Shown here: one piece after another, positions 13,101-24,718 of the stretch
Numbering within the stretch: position 1 is the stretch's first letter
Layout of the letters: every line of letters begins with the position of its first letter
NCBI RefSeq assembly: GCF_028453695.1
Contig: NC_135773.1
Coordinates: 20,956,001-21,020,000 of the forward strand
Reading direction: 5' to 3'
From: Augochlora pura
Lineage: Eukaryota; Arthropoda; Insecta; Hymenoptera; Halictidae
Length of the DNA: 64,000 nt
Position numbers and translations under genes: made by a program
The notes under the pieces: model-generated
Databases searched by the model: none
Seen by the model: only the letters and a program-made list of their open reading frames with translations
What the model was told of the DNA's origin: nothing

Positions 13101-16100
13101 TCATCGTCGTACTCGATGAAATTTGATGGAACGACCAACACCAACGATGCTCCCCCCCATCTCTCTCTCTCTCTCTCACTCAGTCACTCACTGATTCTCT
13201 CACTCACTCACTTAGTGACTCTCTCACACACTTACTCACTGATTCTCTCACACACTCACTCACTGACTCTCTCACTCGCTCTCTCTCTCTCTCTCTCACT
13301 CATTCACTGAATTTCTCACTCTTTCACACACTGACTCTCTCACTCTCTCACTCAAACTCATTCTCTCTCTTTCTCTCTTCGAATGATGCTCACCACTCTC
13401 TATCGGATCCCGGGAGCCACTGATTACGAGCAACGGAAACGATTATGATTACAAGTACAACGATCTGATATAATTGAATGGTGCCCGAATTATTAATCCA
13501 TTGCGATGTTTTCTAGGAAAATACTTGACCGCCATTCTCCTCGATGCAACCATCGATCTATAATTATCTGCGCGCTGCAATTTCGAGTTCGCAGGTGCTT
13601 TGCTATTTTTTATCGACCCTTCGAAGGGTTACCTAACGACGGTTGGCTACGCTTTGCGGAAGTGAAGATATTATTATGCTAATAATAATATCTTCACGAG
13701 GAGAGAGCTAATTTAAGAAGAATTTATTGCGCGATTCAGAGTAATGAGAAATCGCCTAGTTCTGTTAATAAAAAGTTATTGAAATTTTTATATGAAGATT
13801 TATGAAAGGTTCGTTATGCTGTTTTTAATTTTTATACTTTTATTTCATTGTACTTTTTTTAATTATTAAAGCCAGATTCATTGCGAGTTTACTCGAAGTG
13901 ATAAGTATATAAAGAGGCTCTCATTGTTGTACAAGATAGTAATATATTTAATCTTTTGCACTATAGCAACGGATGAGAGTTAATATAAATTATATCATAC
14001 ACGATCTACTGAATACGAATGTTATTATTTCTTCTAAATATTGAAAGTTAACGTAAACGTCAAAGAACAAAAATTGTCTTGTTTTAATAGAAATTATTAA
14101 CCTTTCATAGTTGCAATGATTCAAACTTGTAATATTGTAATATTTTCCTAGATGAAAAAGAAAATGAATATTTATTGTACATTAATATCAACTCGAACGC
14201 TCACGGTAATTAAACAGAAAACTAAAGAGAACGATACTATATTTGGGCTCAACAGGTTATTAATACAAATGTTCAGGAGTCGGTCACCATGAAGTAGGGC
14301 AAGGGGTTAATCCACCGACCGACTACTTCTTTCACGTCCGCGCTAATTACAACAGTTTTGTTGTTGCGAAATTGTAACAAAGGCAAGAATATTTATATTT
14401 ATTGCCGAAATGCAATCAATTCTCTACAAAAACGTGATCTCGTGTCTGACGAGATGTTATAGTGGAAAATATGCTAATTAACTTAGCTGTGCAGGAAATT
14501 AATCTTTTGCACTCAACTGGTGACACCAAGGCACCATTGAAAATTGTTCTATCATATTTCAAAATAATTTATAAATTATTATAGTTATCAGTGTTTAACA
14601 AAAATTATTAAAAGTGCAACTACTTTGCGAATCACGTGGTCCAATTTCATATGTGTAAAATGCGATAAGTCATATAAAATCGAAATATTGCAGATCAGAG
14701 AAACCATGTTAAAATTCAAAGTATAATGGCTTCGAGTGGAAAGGGTTAAAACTGTGCTAAACAAATTCGAGTATTTCTAAGAAGTTAATCTACGATTAAT
14801 TATTAACCCTTTGCACTCCGAAACATTCTGCACGTTGGCTACTAGCTGCTCGACTCGATTTACAGATCCTCGTATTATTTAGTATAATTTAGGAACCAAG
14901 TAACAACGTGTTATAATAATATTGTACTTATATGAATTGGGTAACATCGAGGAATATGTATTTGCAATAATCAGTATTTATATTATATTATAAATATATA
15001 TAATAACTTTAATGTCCCCTGCGAGGGGACTGCGTTGTGCAAAGGATTAATTATTTTAAACAAATAGGTGTAATTGTAAAGACAAATATTGAGCATCGTG
15101 CTCGCGGACGAGAAACAACAGGAAAAAAGAAACGAAGGGAATCTACGATGATTGCTTCCCCGGTCGTACGACTTCGCCTAATGACTAACCAGTGCACAAA
15201 TGATCGGTGAGTGAGTGTACATTGCGGGGTCCAGAAATTCCTGTCCAGCCATTACGTTCCCCACGAGTGCGCGCGAGTGGGGCTCATCGCGCGCCCGGCT
15301 GGACACGAAAGAAGCACGCGCTTCAGAAACAATTTACCGTGTCTCCTCGACGGCAATCAGTCCGGGATCCTCGCCGCCCCCGCCCCCCTCCCCCCGCGCG
15401 CCCGTTTACGCCCGATTGTTCAAAGGATAATGAAACAATTACGGCCGCGAAAAAGGGAGGGTTCAAGGCGAAGCGCAGAAGGATGCGCACCCCACCCAGA
15501 AATAATCGGCATTATCCGGGGCGTAAGGTTCGTCGTTCCCTTTTCGTAAAGGGGGGGTGTGGGTGGGAAGGGGGGGTTCCCCGTCGCGACCTTCGTTAAG
15601 CCACCTCCGCGCGTCCGCCTCTTTCTCGGTGAATCGTTATTCTAATGCGTCGCGTCCCGGGGAAACGAGTCTCGAGGACTCTCTCTCTCCCTCTCCCTCG
15701 CCCTTCTATATTCCCTTGGCATAAATTTGAATGGATCATCGGGGAACGTCGTGTCTTCCCGGGGAACGATTCCGCCCCGATAATAATCCGCGCGGAATGC
15801 ACACGGCGTGGCCGCGACTCGGCTCGACTCGGCGCGACGCCTTCGTGGGTGTACACCGTCGCGCAAGATGGCATCGATTTCCACCGAAATTAATGGACAC
15901 CCCCCAGTTCGGCGCGCACCAAAATGAGCAACGCCCCGAGCGAATACAGAGAGAGAGAGAGAAAGAGAGAGAGAGAGGGAGGGAGAGTGCAGCCGCACAC
16001 GCGTGGTGGTGCACGTTAATCGTGATTCCCATCTGTCCATCTGCATCGGGGGTTGGGGTTGCCGGTAGAGATCGAGGGTGGAGCAGGGAGCGCGGGGACC

Positions 16101-16977
16101 ACCATGATTTTCCACGGCGCCCCATAAAACCGACACCGGTGATTTATCGTCAGCTGAGAGAAAGAGAGGGGAGGAGAGAGGCCTTCGAAACTCGGCCCTA
16201 TCCGATTTCCAGACGATCGAATCGTCACCTACTACGTGACCCGACGGATTTTCCATGGAAAGCGTATTCCTCTTTTCGTGGATATTTCCGTGTGGCGCGG
16301 ATTGTTTATTGTTCGGGCCGCGAGGCTGTTGATCTTACGGCGACTGGGAGATGGTGACGGGACGGAGAGCGGGAGAGACGCCGGTGCTCGGCGAACTCGG
16401 GGAAAGAGGGTCACAGAGACGTTAAAGTTAGAAGTGTCGCGTTCGGTGCACGCGGCGCGACGAAAATCCGTGACGGGACGCAGCCGGTTCTCGTTCCGCT
16501 GCGGGGGAAATGGAGGGAAACGCTCGCAGAATATATAGTGGGGTTCAAGATGTTCCAGAGGGAGAGGGAGAGAGAGAGAGATGCGTCGGGCCGAGTTCTC
16601 CTGCTGGTCGATTTTCGGAAAAGACGTTGACTCGAGAGCTTGTTGCGCGTTTCTATCGCAATCGACGAGAATTTACAAGATGCATTCGATCACGGTAAAA
16701 AAAAAAATACTGGCAGGGTTATGTTATATAAACCGAATAATAATCGCGATTGGGGAAAGTTGGTTGAACGATGGGGGAATATAGGAAAAATTGGCGGGCA
16801 ACTCACCACGCTGCACGTAGTTTGCTGTTGTCCCGAGTACCAATCGCAGTTTCCATCGGAGGTGTGTTTCCGCAGACACTGGGACCTGCACTGGGCGATC
16901 CTGACGATCGGTCCTAGATCGAAACTCGTCGCGAGGACGACGCACGAGGTGAGAACGACGAACCACGAGATCCCCAT
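7118..16977 (-). CDS. Single-pass membrane protein: Cys-rich box plus FNIII-like domain (anosmin-like)
   Basis: Complete three-exon gene: 16977-16807 (57 codons), 10824-10747 (26 codons) and 8032-7118 (304 codons plus stop). All junctions are phase 0 with GT/AG sites. The 387-residue product starts with a signal peptide (MGISWFVVLTSCVVLATS). A cysteine-rich box follows (about residues 30-90: CRSQC, CSVCWQYC, CPACQTAC). Next is a conserved-looking region with RVDGYYPGERVPNLRPDTW and SWQEWVP. A low-complexity stretch leads into a probable fibronectin-III-like fold (YVVSWEPETGG, LLPGTKYLVRIASNDGPGSF). It ends with one transmembrane helix (IFAASVSAVVLTVVIAVL) and a short basic/acidic cytoplasmic tail (KICKKSKNIEVEEV). 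The Cys-box-then-FNIII order recalls anosmin/Kal-1, but no WAP domain was seen and only one FNIII. It probably sits at the plasma membrane in adhesion or receptor roles, by inference only. The start is chosen because it gives a clean signal peptide. The introns are long (2.7 and 6.0 kb) and repeat-rich. Confidence 0.88.
8088..8365. mobile_element. TTAA-type MITE, subfamily 3, right end lost
   Basis: The left end TTAACTCTTTTAGGCACGGG and the interior (including ACTACGAGGTGGG and AAAAATGTC) match the complete copy at 31878-32223. The right terminus has diverged or been lost. It sits 55 bp upstream of the acceptor of the last exon of the anosmin-like gene. Confidence 0.7.
8640..9540. other. Intronic sequence with pyrimidine microsatellites
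   Basis: Part of the second intron of the anosmin-like gene. It includes an AG run near 8975-8992 and a CTT run near 9132-9158. The long minus-strand open frame across this stretch is glutamate-rich because of the CTT run and shows no family resemblance. Confidence 0.5.
9545..9690. repeat. AT-rich tandem repeat, about 30-bp unit
   Basis: Several imperfect copies of GAGAAATTATTGACTTATA-type units lie within the second intron of the anosmin-like gene. Confidence 0.6.
10170..10390. repeat. Intronic minisatellite, TTTGGTATAACAATTTAAAT units
   Basis: The core TTTGGTATAACAATTTAAAT recurs about five times with variable spacing and spacer words such as AAAATTCG. It ends about 360 bp from the second exon of the anosmin-like gene. 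Confidence 0.75.
10830..11500. repeat. Purine-rich block ending in poly-C and CT tract
   Basis: Within the first intron of the anosmin-like gene. An AC run (10848-10860) is followed by G/A-rich sequence up to about 11280. A nearly pure C tract (about 11438-11469) then runs into a CT dinucleotide run (about 11470-11488). It can form H-DNA or quadruplex structures, and no coding meaning is visible. Confidence 0.7.
11934..12105 (+). repeat. Dispersed repeat carrying an unoccupied TTAA site
   Basis: This stretch is paralogous to 28808-28929 joined to 29177-29225. Shared words include ATTATTAATAATCG, TTACGATCC, CTAGATTTGTTA and ATAAACATGCAAGCAT. The single TTAA at 12058-12061 corresponds exactly to the duplicated TTAA flanking the MITE at 28930-29176. 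It therefore represents the pre-insertion state. Confidence 0.85.
12106..13150. other. Intronic, nothing recognised
   Basis: AT-rich and then mixed-composition sequence inside the first intron of the anosmin-like gene. A short AATTAAATTAATTTGAAAA-type repeat lies near 12637-12720. No exon, RNA gene or element was recognised. Confidence 0.5.
13157..13380. repeat. Compound (CTCT)/(ACTC) microsatellite
   Basis: About 220 bp of CTCT and CACTCACTCACT-type repeats with TGACTCTCTC spacers, in the first intron of the anosmin-like gene. Confidence 0.9.
13948..14310. mobile_element. Possible composite TTAA-type MITE
   Basis: The left end TTAATCTTTTGCACTATAG and right end AGGGCAAGGGGTTAA look like subfamily ends. 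The 360-bp span suggests an insertion or two merged copies. The assignment is tentative. Confidence 0.4.
14499..14749. mobile_element. TTAA-type MITE, subfamily 1, inverted orientation
   Basis: Begins TTAATCTTTTGCACTCAACT followed by the GGTGACACCAAGGCACC stem, and ends TTCGAGTGGAAAGGGTTAA. Internal words such as CATATGTGTAAAATGCG correspond to the reverse complement of other copies. Confidence 0.8.
14803..15050. mobile_element. TTAA-type MITE, divergent subfamily with GTCCCC stem
   Basis: Ends are TTAACCCTTTGCACTCCGAA and TTGTGCAAAGGATTAA. The interior differs from subfamily 1. The subterminal hairpin is GTCCCCTGCGAGGGGAC, a perfect 7-bp stem with sequence unrelated to the GGCGCC stem of other copies. 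Confidence 0.82.
15200..16700. other. GC/CpG-rich block next to the first exon of the anosmin-like gene
   Basis: GC-rich sequence with C runs near 15385 and GA runs near 15950-15980 and 16560-16582. It gives several long overlapping open frames on both strands that are rich in arginine and serine and look random. It lies in the first intron just downstream of the first coding exon and may hold regulatory sequence. Confidence 0.4.
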
Positions 16978-17400
16978 GGTCTAGTGTTGCACTCCCTTCG
17001 ATAATGTCCAAATTACACACTCACTGTGTCGCACTGTTTAATCGCAGAAAGAGAAACGTGTCACTGTAAACGCGCGAATTGTTCGTGAGAATCCGCCGTC
17101 GATCGATGATCGTCGTCCGTGTAAACAATGCGTGGAGGAGAGAGAGAACGCGTGGCACGTGAACGAGAAGCAGGGACGCGAGATCCGGTATCTCCGAAAT
17201 TTCGAGCCGACTGCGACCCTTCGGAGGTCGGTACCTTCCTTATGTAGCCACGCGCCCCACCATTCGATTTCAGCTCGCCACCCTACCCCCTGAAAGCCAG
17301 CGTAGCATCCCTTGTAATTATCCGTGGGCTGGAACCGTCCCTCGGCATATGGTCGGCCACGCTGCATCACCGTCCTTCTGCCCGAATTATTTCTCTCCGA
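16978..17400 (-). promoter_or_regulatory. Likely 5' UTR/promoter of the anosmin-like gene
   Basis: Immediately upstream of the ATG at 16977 on the minus strand the sequence stays GC-rich before turning AT-rich after about 17560. No core promoter motif was placed with confidence. The position is inferred from the gene start. Confidence 0.3.
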
Positions 17401-17559
17401 CGGAGATATAGGCCAGCACCGCGGAAAGAGTTGGCGACTTGTTTTTTTCTTTTTCGTTTGCGTCGCAACTATTCGCGGACACCGCTGTTTCGCGTATTTG
17501 CGGCGCGCGTCGCTCTCACAGAATCGTGTTTATCGTGGCCTTCTCGTGGTCTAGCTGAT

Positions 17560-18689
17560 GTGCATGCATTACAGGGAGCGGATAAAATTTTGTCCCTTTA
17601 TGGCTTACGTTTTTTTTTCTTCCAGCAAATGTTTAGTGTTCAAATCTACTTTGTTTTCTGGATTCTTCGTGGCTTTTTTATAGTACCGTTTATGTAACTT
17701 ATATTCTCTATCAGATTATAAATGAAGAAAGAGCGGGTTACAATTATCGAATTGCACTTTGACATTCTCTCTCTACGACTGTCGGATATAAAAAGAAGAG
17801 AGTAAAATTAGTATTATTATCGGAGGAGTAAACCGAGTGTGCAACAATTCTTTACAATTTTCGAAAATGGTTTGGAAAATATATCGAAGTAGAAGAAGTG
17901 CTAGAACAGTTGACGTAGATTTCGTCGTTTAATTTGATGATTAATGTGTTTGCTAAATTGGTAAAATGTACAGAATATTAAATTGATGTTAAATTCTTTA
18001 TTTCCAAAGAAGCTGAATACAAATATACAGATATAGGAACTAAATACATCTTTAAGCTGTAAAAATCACAGCTTATTTATATCTTCGCGATTTAAAGTAT
18101 AAATAACGCTATTTTATTAGTATACATTTACTGTAACGCCACAGATTTTCTTCCAGCCAAGATCCAAATTAAAACTTCTTCAAATTTGCGTTAAATTATA
18201 TATTAAAATATCATAATCGCAGTCCAGCGACTCGCTACAATAAATCAAACTTTATCACAGGATATTATGAAAGTTACAACCATAATCAATTTCCAGGCAA
18301 CCGGATACAATTTTCAAATAATCAACACGTCTGAAAATACATGCCCGTTTTCGTTCTCGCTGTTCCAGTTCGCGCTTGGATAGGTAAAATAATCGCACGC
18401 GTGCGCGTGAGATACCGAAGCTGAAAATTTCCGCCTCGCCGGCGGCAATCCTCCGGAATCCTGTAATCGCGAGGAACAACGCTGTAAGTCGCGCGATTTC
18501 ACCACCAAGTTATTGTCGCATAAACCCTTGCGCTACGATCTCTTTTGAAAGAGTTTTGAAACTGCGTCGGTCAGTATTTTATAAAAGAGGATATTTATTT
18601 CTTGATTGTCTTTCGTTTACTTCCATTCCCAAAATTTTCAACAAAAGATTCTGATTTTCACGAAAGAAGATTCAGATTTTCTTTCGATT
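17560..18689. other. Intergenic, nothing recognised
   Basis: AT-rich sequence with only short random open frames. No exon, element or RNA gene was seen. Confidence 0.5.
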
Positions 18690-18944
18690 TTACCCCTTTG
18701 CGCTCGAAGACATTTCAATTGCAAATCTGAAATAATTTTTCTGACTTCTAGCATTTCTATTTTATATAGCAAAATTCATTCCGTGCATATAAAATCGAGT
18801 CTCGTGTCTCATGTAACAATTACACTTTCAACGAATATTTCAATCTAAGCTTTGGTGATATCTATAAAAATAATTTGCAATTAAAAAATAATTACAACAA
18901 TTTGAACTGCGCCGCGGAGTCACCACTCGAGTGCTAAGGGTTAA
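18690..18944. mobile_element. TTAA-type MITE, subfamily 1
   Basis: The left end has decayed to TTTTACCCCTTTGCGCTCGA. The right end is CACTCGAGTGCTAAGGGTTAA-like, with its TTAA at 18941-18944. The interior (GCAAATCTGAAATAATTTTT, CATATAAAATCGAG) matches the 28930 copy closely. Confidence 0.82.
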
Positions 18945-21130
18945 CGCGTTGATTTACATTTTTTCGAAATCGAGAGTTACGGCGTTTCTTCTTACAGCCA
19001 TAAGATTATCGAGACCGTTCCCCCCATAGCTCAAACTTCGTGATTAACGTCGTCGCTAATTCCCTCGGTGTGCTCGGCACACAATCTGTCGCCGCGAATA
19101 TTATATCGCAGGCGGATAACCACCCTTACATTACAAACGCGTACTGTTTCACTATAATTATCCACGTGCCGTATGGTCCCCGGCATATGGTCCAGAAAAC
19201 GCCGTCTTACAAGCCCAGGCGAAGTATATACCTTGCGGTGTGCTGCGCGGGAGGAAACGGGGGATGAGGAGGAGAAGAAGGAGAAGGATGGAAGCAAGGG
19301 GGAAAAAGACGAAGAGGAAGATTGCCCCGAAATTGACTGCTCGCGGGACAAATTAAATTTCGTCTTCGGTCGATCGTGAAATCGTGTCGCTTTGTGGCGC
19401 ACCGATGGCTCGCGCGCGCTCCTTCACGTCCCTCGTAATTTCCGGAGAAAATATGGGAATAGAGGGGGAAGGGGGACAAGATTTCGTCGGTGGTCTCCTT
19501 TGAGATCGCCTTCTATCGGCGCGGCGCACGGCCGAAATGCAATTTGAACCCGTAAAAATTCCAATTACACTTTTTACGCTCGCTCGCGTGGAACACGCCG
19601 GTCTTGTTAGCGAACGTGATTTAGAGATTCGTATGACTTTCTCTGGTAACCCGCTAACCCGTTAACCCGCCGTGACCTTGGTACTCTTACAAAATAGAAA
19701 TGCCGCGCGCAAAATAATTCTTCTTTTTACTGTTCTCTTTGATGCACACATATTTTGTATATAATATTATACACGTATATTTTGTACTTTGTTAGAGGAA
19801 GCATTATTTTTATTTTCTGTACAAATTAATCTTCGTATGCCATGTTACAAAATAGTTGGAACAGCTACTAAAGATACTAACAAATACTAGAAACTGATGT
19901 ATAAATTGTTATAATTTTTTTAGGTTATTTTAGTTAGTTATTTGAAACTATAACAAGTACGCGAATATAATTTACATAGTAATAAAAATGTAAATTTTTG
20001 GAAGGAGATTTAAATTTTCTGCTTGTCGATATATTTATATTTTTTTTAATTATTCTTGGACTAACTTCTGTTTTATTAGTTTTCCTGTTCTTTATGGTAC
20101 TCTTTGGTTTCAGGCATTTTGTAGTCTGTTTCACGTGTTAAGGAAACATAGTAGGAGTCGATGCAGTGCAAAGAGCACGTGGATTCAATTTCATTGAAAG
20201 AAATGTAATAAATGGGTAAACTGATTTCAGAAGAGTGGAACAATTATAATTTAATATATGTCGACGATATGATGTCATATTACAGCTTTATAGATATTTT
20301 TTAAACCTGATGAAATATTAGAATTTATACTAAATAAGCAGATGTCCTAATAATTTTTGAAAAGGGTAGTTTTCGTAGCTGCGTTGACTTAATCTTAATC
20401 ATTAATAGACATTATAATGAAAATTAATATTTCTCGTAGATCTATATTAACTATAATATAGAAGAAAGATTGTAGAATAATATATATGGATAGAATAATA
20501 CAATATATAGAAGAAATAATTATAATTTCCAAATATCGACAACAGAAAAGTCGAAGAAGAATTCAGATTTTATTAAATAATATCCGAAATCTTCACAAGA
20601 AAAAAAATAAAAAGAAGACAATAAATAATCATATCCATGTACAAGAAAAATATTTAATGTACAGAAAATTGTGCCACGCATTTCCAAGACTATTAAACCT
20701 CGAAATCGATAAATCCGTTTAATATTAAATAAATGCTCGAAAACTTGCGTGCGATCTCGGTAATTAAATCATTCGAGCCACGCGAAATTCCCAGGAACAC
20801 GACAATTAAATAGATCATTTTAGAACAGCCTTTTTAGAGTACCTTTCTAGAGCAGCGCAATTACTAGGCGGTCGAAAAAGCTGGCAGCAAAACAGGCGAA
20901 ACTTCCGGGATCGAATACGACCCCCCGAAACTAAATCCGCGCAAACATTCTCGTCGTGGGCAGCGAGCATTCATCCAAAGAAGATTGTTATTAGAATACG
21001 CTTCCGGCACCGATAATCCCCAGGAAGGAGTGTCCCGCTGAAAGGAAGCAGATAATCGTCGGTCGTGGCGCAGAGAAAAATGGGTCTTTTCCGAGATCCT
21101 GCGGGTGTCCAGGAAAAATTCGAGCGCAAT
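18945..21130. other. Intergenic, nothing recognised
   Basis: Alternating GC-rich (18960-19700) and very AT-rich (19700-20760) sequence. Open frames in the AT-rich part are lysine/asparagine/isoleucine-rich and look random. Confidence 0.45.
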
Positions 21131-22400
21131 TAGTCGATGCCCGCCCAGCGGGCCCACCCTGAGCCTCTTCGGTCAATGGAGGGAGAGGCGGGAGAAAGAT
21201 AGAGATAGAAAGGGAGATAGAGATAGAAAGAAAGAAAGAAAGAGAGAGAGCGGAGAATACAACGATCTCGGGGAACAGAGAGCCGGCGATGGAAGAGGAT
21301 CTCGTGGAATCGGTGTCGGATGATCGCGATCCGGGGGATACGCATTATCAAAGGTCTCGTAGCACGATCCAATATGGTTTTCATCCGGCAGGTACACGAT
21401 CTCGCCCCACCCACCATCTTTGCCGGGCGAAAATAAAAGGAGCAGAAGTGGATCGCGAAGGAAGAGGCGGAGGAGAGACGTCGGCGGCGCTGTGTGTGCG
21501 CGCGCGCGTGTGTGTATGTAGGGTGGTCGGGGTTCGATAAAGAAATAGGCAGAGAGGAACGAGAGAGTGCGGGGAGAGGAAAGGAGGCGGATACGTATTC
21601 GCCGGAAGTCGGCCGTGGCTCCCTAGGTGCGCGGCGGCGCTCGATACACGCGTCACAATGCACAGGATGTGTACAAATAAGGGTATTTGTCTCGCAGTCC
21701 GATTGTGGGGTGAAATATACGGTGACGTTAAACGGGCCGAGGTTGCATCCCCCTGTAGGACTCCTTGCGTGGCCCCCGGGTTTCGCCGATCGCGACCCGG
21801 CCCCGCTCGCTCGCTCGAGCTCTCTCCGTGACACGGAGGAGCCGATCCGCCGCCGCGGCTCTCGCTCGTTTGTGCCCGCTGGCAATAGAAAAAGGCCCAC
21901 GAATAGAGCACGGCCATTCATCTAGGCACCGTTTAGGGGTGGCGCTCCGAGCGACGGATCGCTCTCTTCAATGGAGAGTGACATTTTATTGTGCTGCGGG
22001 GCTTTTCTCACACCTGGTCCGGCAACCGGCCGATCGGACGCGTTTCACGCGGCGCGACCGCTTCGGCCTCGCCGAACGCTATTTTACCATTTCAACGGCT
22101 GCCGTTCATCGATCGTGAAATTGCTTTTAATGGCGCAACGATGGCCGGAGGAACGTCGGTATACTTTTATTCGATTATCGGCCCTCGACGGCGGGCCCCT
22201 GTTGTCGATTTCCTCCGTGTCACGGCTACAATCGCGTCCTTACGTATCAATCGATTTCTTCAGGTCTTCGCTGTATTTTCAGATTTAAGTTTTTTTTGTC
22301 GGATCCGATGGTTAACGACTTCCACTGCCGAGAAAAAGATTGCTGTTTTTCGTAATGGTTCACAGTCGTGGAAAGTTCGACTTTCATGAAGTATTTAAAA
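21130..22400. other. GC/CpG-rich block without recognisable exons
   Basis: A sharply bounded GC-rich block with a GATAGA/GAAA purine repeat (21195-21255) and a CG/TG run (21497-21515). It contains a minus-strand open frame of 263 codons whose translation is low-complexity (SLSFFLSFYLYL-type) and matches no family I know. It could be a promoter or enhancer, or the first exon of a transcript whose body is elsewhere. Confidence 0.35.
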
Positions 22401-23440
22401 GCGTTGGGTTTGAATTCTTTACCTTGTCACGAAGTTTAATTATTCATTATTCGACGGTCGGAGAAAAAATTCTTATTTTATCAGAATTTTCTTTGGAATA
22501 TTATTGAGTTTTCTATCATGTTTGCATAACGTACAAATTTCGCTTAAAATGGGCCATGTTATTGTTCAATCTCTGTAATGAAGGAGCATTGGAGAATCAT
22601 ATTCGCGAATTAAAAAGGATCAATGAACAACAAATTGCATACTAAACTAACGAGGATAATTTGATGGTCTATACTAAGTGGAACAACCTAGATACCCCAC
22701 CAATACGTAGAAATAAATGGACGCAATAATATTTTTTGTAATACACGATTATTGAAGCAACATCCTCAACGATTTCGATCGCATAACTTCAGGCAAACAA
22801 AAGCGATTAAACGCGCCAGGAGGCCGAGCGAAATTCAGCCGCGTGGTGCGCCAGGCTTGTTAGTATTCACGGTGCCAAAAATGCCGGGTTTCTCCGCGAG
22901 CGCTGATACGTGAGCTTATTTCTGGCGATCATATCGAAACAACGGGAACCATAAACCTTTGACGTTTCCATTACGCGGCACAATACCACCCCGGAGCCCT
23001 ACGAGGAAGATCGATCTCATCATCCGGAACGTGTACCGAATTTTCTCCGATGACGGGAATACAGAAAACGGCCGACGTACGTCCGTGAACGTGCGTGGCA
23101 CCCTAGGGACCCACCCTCGATCTCCTCGCGGTGTGAAAGCTTTAAATGAGTTTCGGGAATCACGCGCGACGCGTGCCGGATATATTTACCATGGGATGAC
23201 GACGACGACGACGACGACGGGCCCCGCTCTCTACGTATCCGCCAGCGGTAATCGGTGATAAATATTTGATTCATGGGGACGAAAGTAACTAGTCGCTTGT
23301 GTCGGGACAGTCGAATTGAATTTTCTCGGTGAATGTTGATCTTCGAGCAATATGGTCACGTTTCCGTGGAATAACCCGATCTAGGAGGGTCGGTGACATT
23401 ATTGAATCCGTGGTTCTGGTCGGATGATACTCCATTGGGT
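22401..23440. other. Intergenic, nothing recognised
   Basis: Mixed composition, with a short GAC triplet run near 23197-23219. No exon was recognised. Confidence 0.45.
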
Positions 23441-23444
23441 ACGA

Positions 23445-24027
23445 CTAACTGGTTTCCATGTTATACAAATTGCAATGGTATATTTTTTGCAATTTTTATT
23501 TTTCCTTTAGACCACGGCGGAACAGTGGTGTTTTTATTCTAATATAATTCAGACGTGATAAAATGGTAAATACGTATTTTAGTGTACCACGACGACTTTC
23601 GTTTTTAATCAGATTTTGAAATTCATTTATATTACGATATATTCGAGCAAACTGAAGATTAATAGGATTTTAAGAATACAGAAAGCAATTGTTACTATGT
23701 ATCGCTTGTAGCAGCATGTCTCGAATATACTATATTCGGCGTGAGAAAATGGCAAGTACTATGGTATGGTATTTACTGTGGTATATAATGGTAACTGCTT
23801 CCCACGTTATAAAAATTGCAATTAATATCTTTCTTGCAACTTTCAATTTTCTATAGACCATAATGGAACAGTGGTGTTTTTATTTTAATATAATTCAAAC
23901 GTGACTAAATATTAAATACATATTCCAGTGTACCACGTTGACTATACCATTTTCAATCACATTTTGCAATTCATTTATATTACTTAATAGGATTTTAAGA
24001 ATGCCAAAAGCAATTGTTACTATATAG
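23445..24027 (+). repeat. Diverged local tandem duplication, about 345-bp period
   Basis: Two copies, about 23445-23700 and 23791-24027, share words in the same order: AACAGTGGTGTTTTTATT, AATATAATTCA, AGTGTACCACG and AGCAATTGTTACTAT. The copies are substantially diverged, so the duplication is old. Confidence 0.75.
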
Positions 24028-24580
24028 TAAATATACTATTACTATACTGATTGTAATTTTATGCTGTAAGGAAGCATAAGATCAGCTTAACCTCGTCAAA
24101 TATTACTACGGGCCACTTCGATTTACTCTTCCGTTTGCGACGAATTATTGTAAACATGTTAATTCCTACATTAGCATTTCCTTTACATGCAATACTCGTC
24201 GGGCGTAATGCTTTTTGCCAGAGGTGCGCGATTATCGTTATACGGTGCTGTTACGGCAAACCAATTTTCATAATTCCAAACTTAATGGACTGAAATTATC
24301 ATTTTAAGGTACCGAAATAATTCTTCCAAACGATCCGAATACAGAAAAATTGGACGGTGCATAAATATTTCAAGCAATTACACCGGTGCCGGAAACCCGC
24401 TCGACGATGAAAGCAAAAACGAAGCTGTTGTAACACTTCGAGATATTATATTAGGACTTTGAATACGTTCTCGCTGTTTTCTTCCCAAAATAAAAGCTTT
24501 ATTTAACACGTCGAGTGCCGATAATCGACCACTAAATTACCCACACAGTGAAAGCAATTTAATTAATCAAACCGAAACTA

Positions 24581-24718
24581 GATAGTTAATATTTATCATA
24601 AGGGGTGATATTAGAACTCGTTCGCATTCGAAACATTCCAGTCAAATTCAATTAGTTCAAATACATTACAATAAAAATGAATTTTCTAGATTGGTCAGAA
24701 ATTAGTGTCACTCATATT
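24581..24718 (-). repeat. Dispersed repeat, inverted copy of 369-511
   Basis: The reverse complement matches 369-511 (for example ATTGGTCAGAAATTAGTGTC here). It is followed at 24719-24905 by AT-rich sequence that resembles a decayed interior of a TTAA-type MITE in reverse orientation. Confidence 0.7.

Noticed and set aside
13116..13310. Plus-strand open frame rich in Leu-Ser
   Set aside because: It is a translation of the CTCT/ACTC microsatellite.
15642..16357. Overlapping 200-codon open frames on both strands
   Set aside because: GC-rich sequence with few stop codons. Translations are arginine/serine-rich, occur equally on both strands, and include simple-repeat segments.
21130..21921. Minus-strand open frame of 263 codons
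   Set aside because: Low-complexity translation in a GC-rich block containing purine and CG/TG runs. There is no recognisable domain, and other frames in the same block are similarly open.
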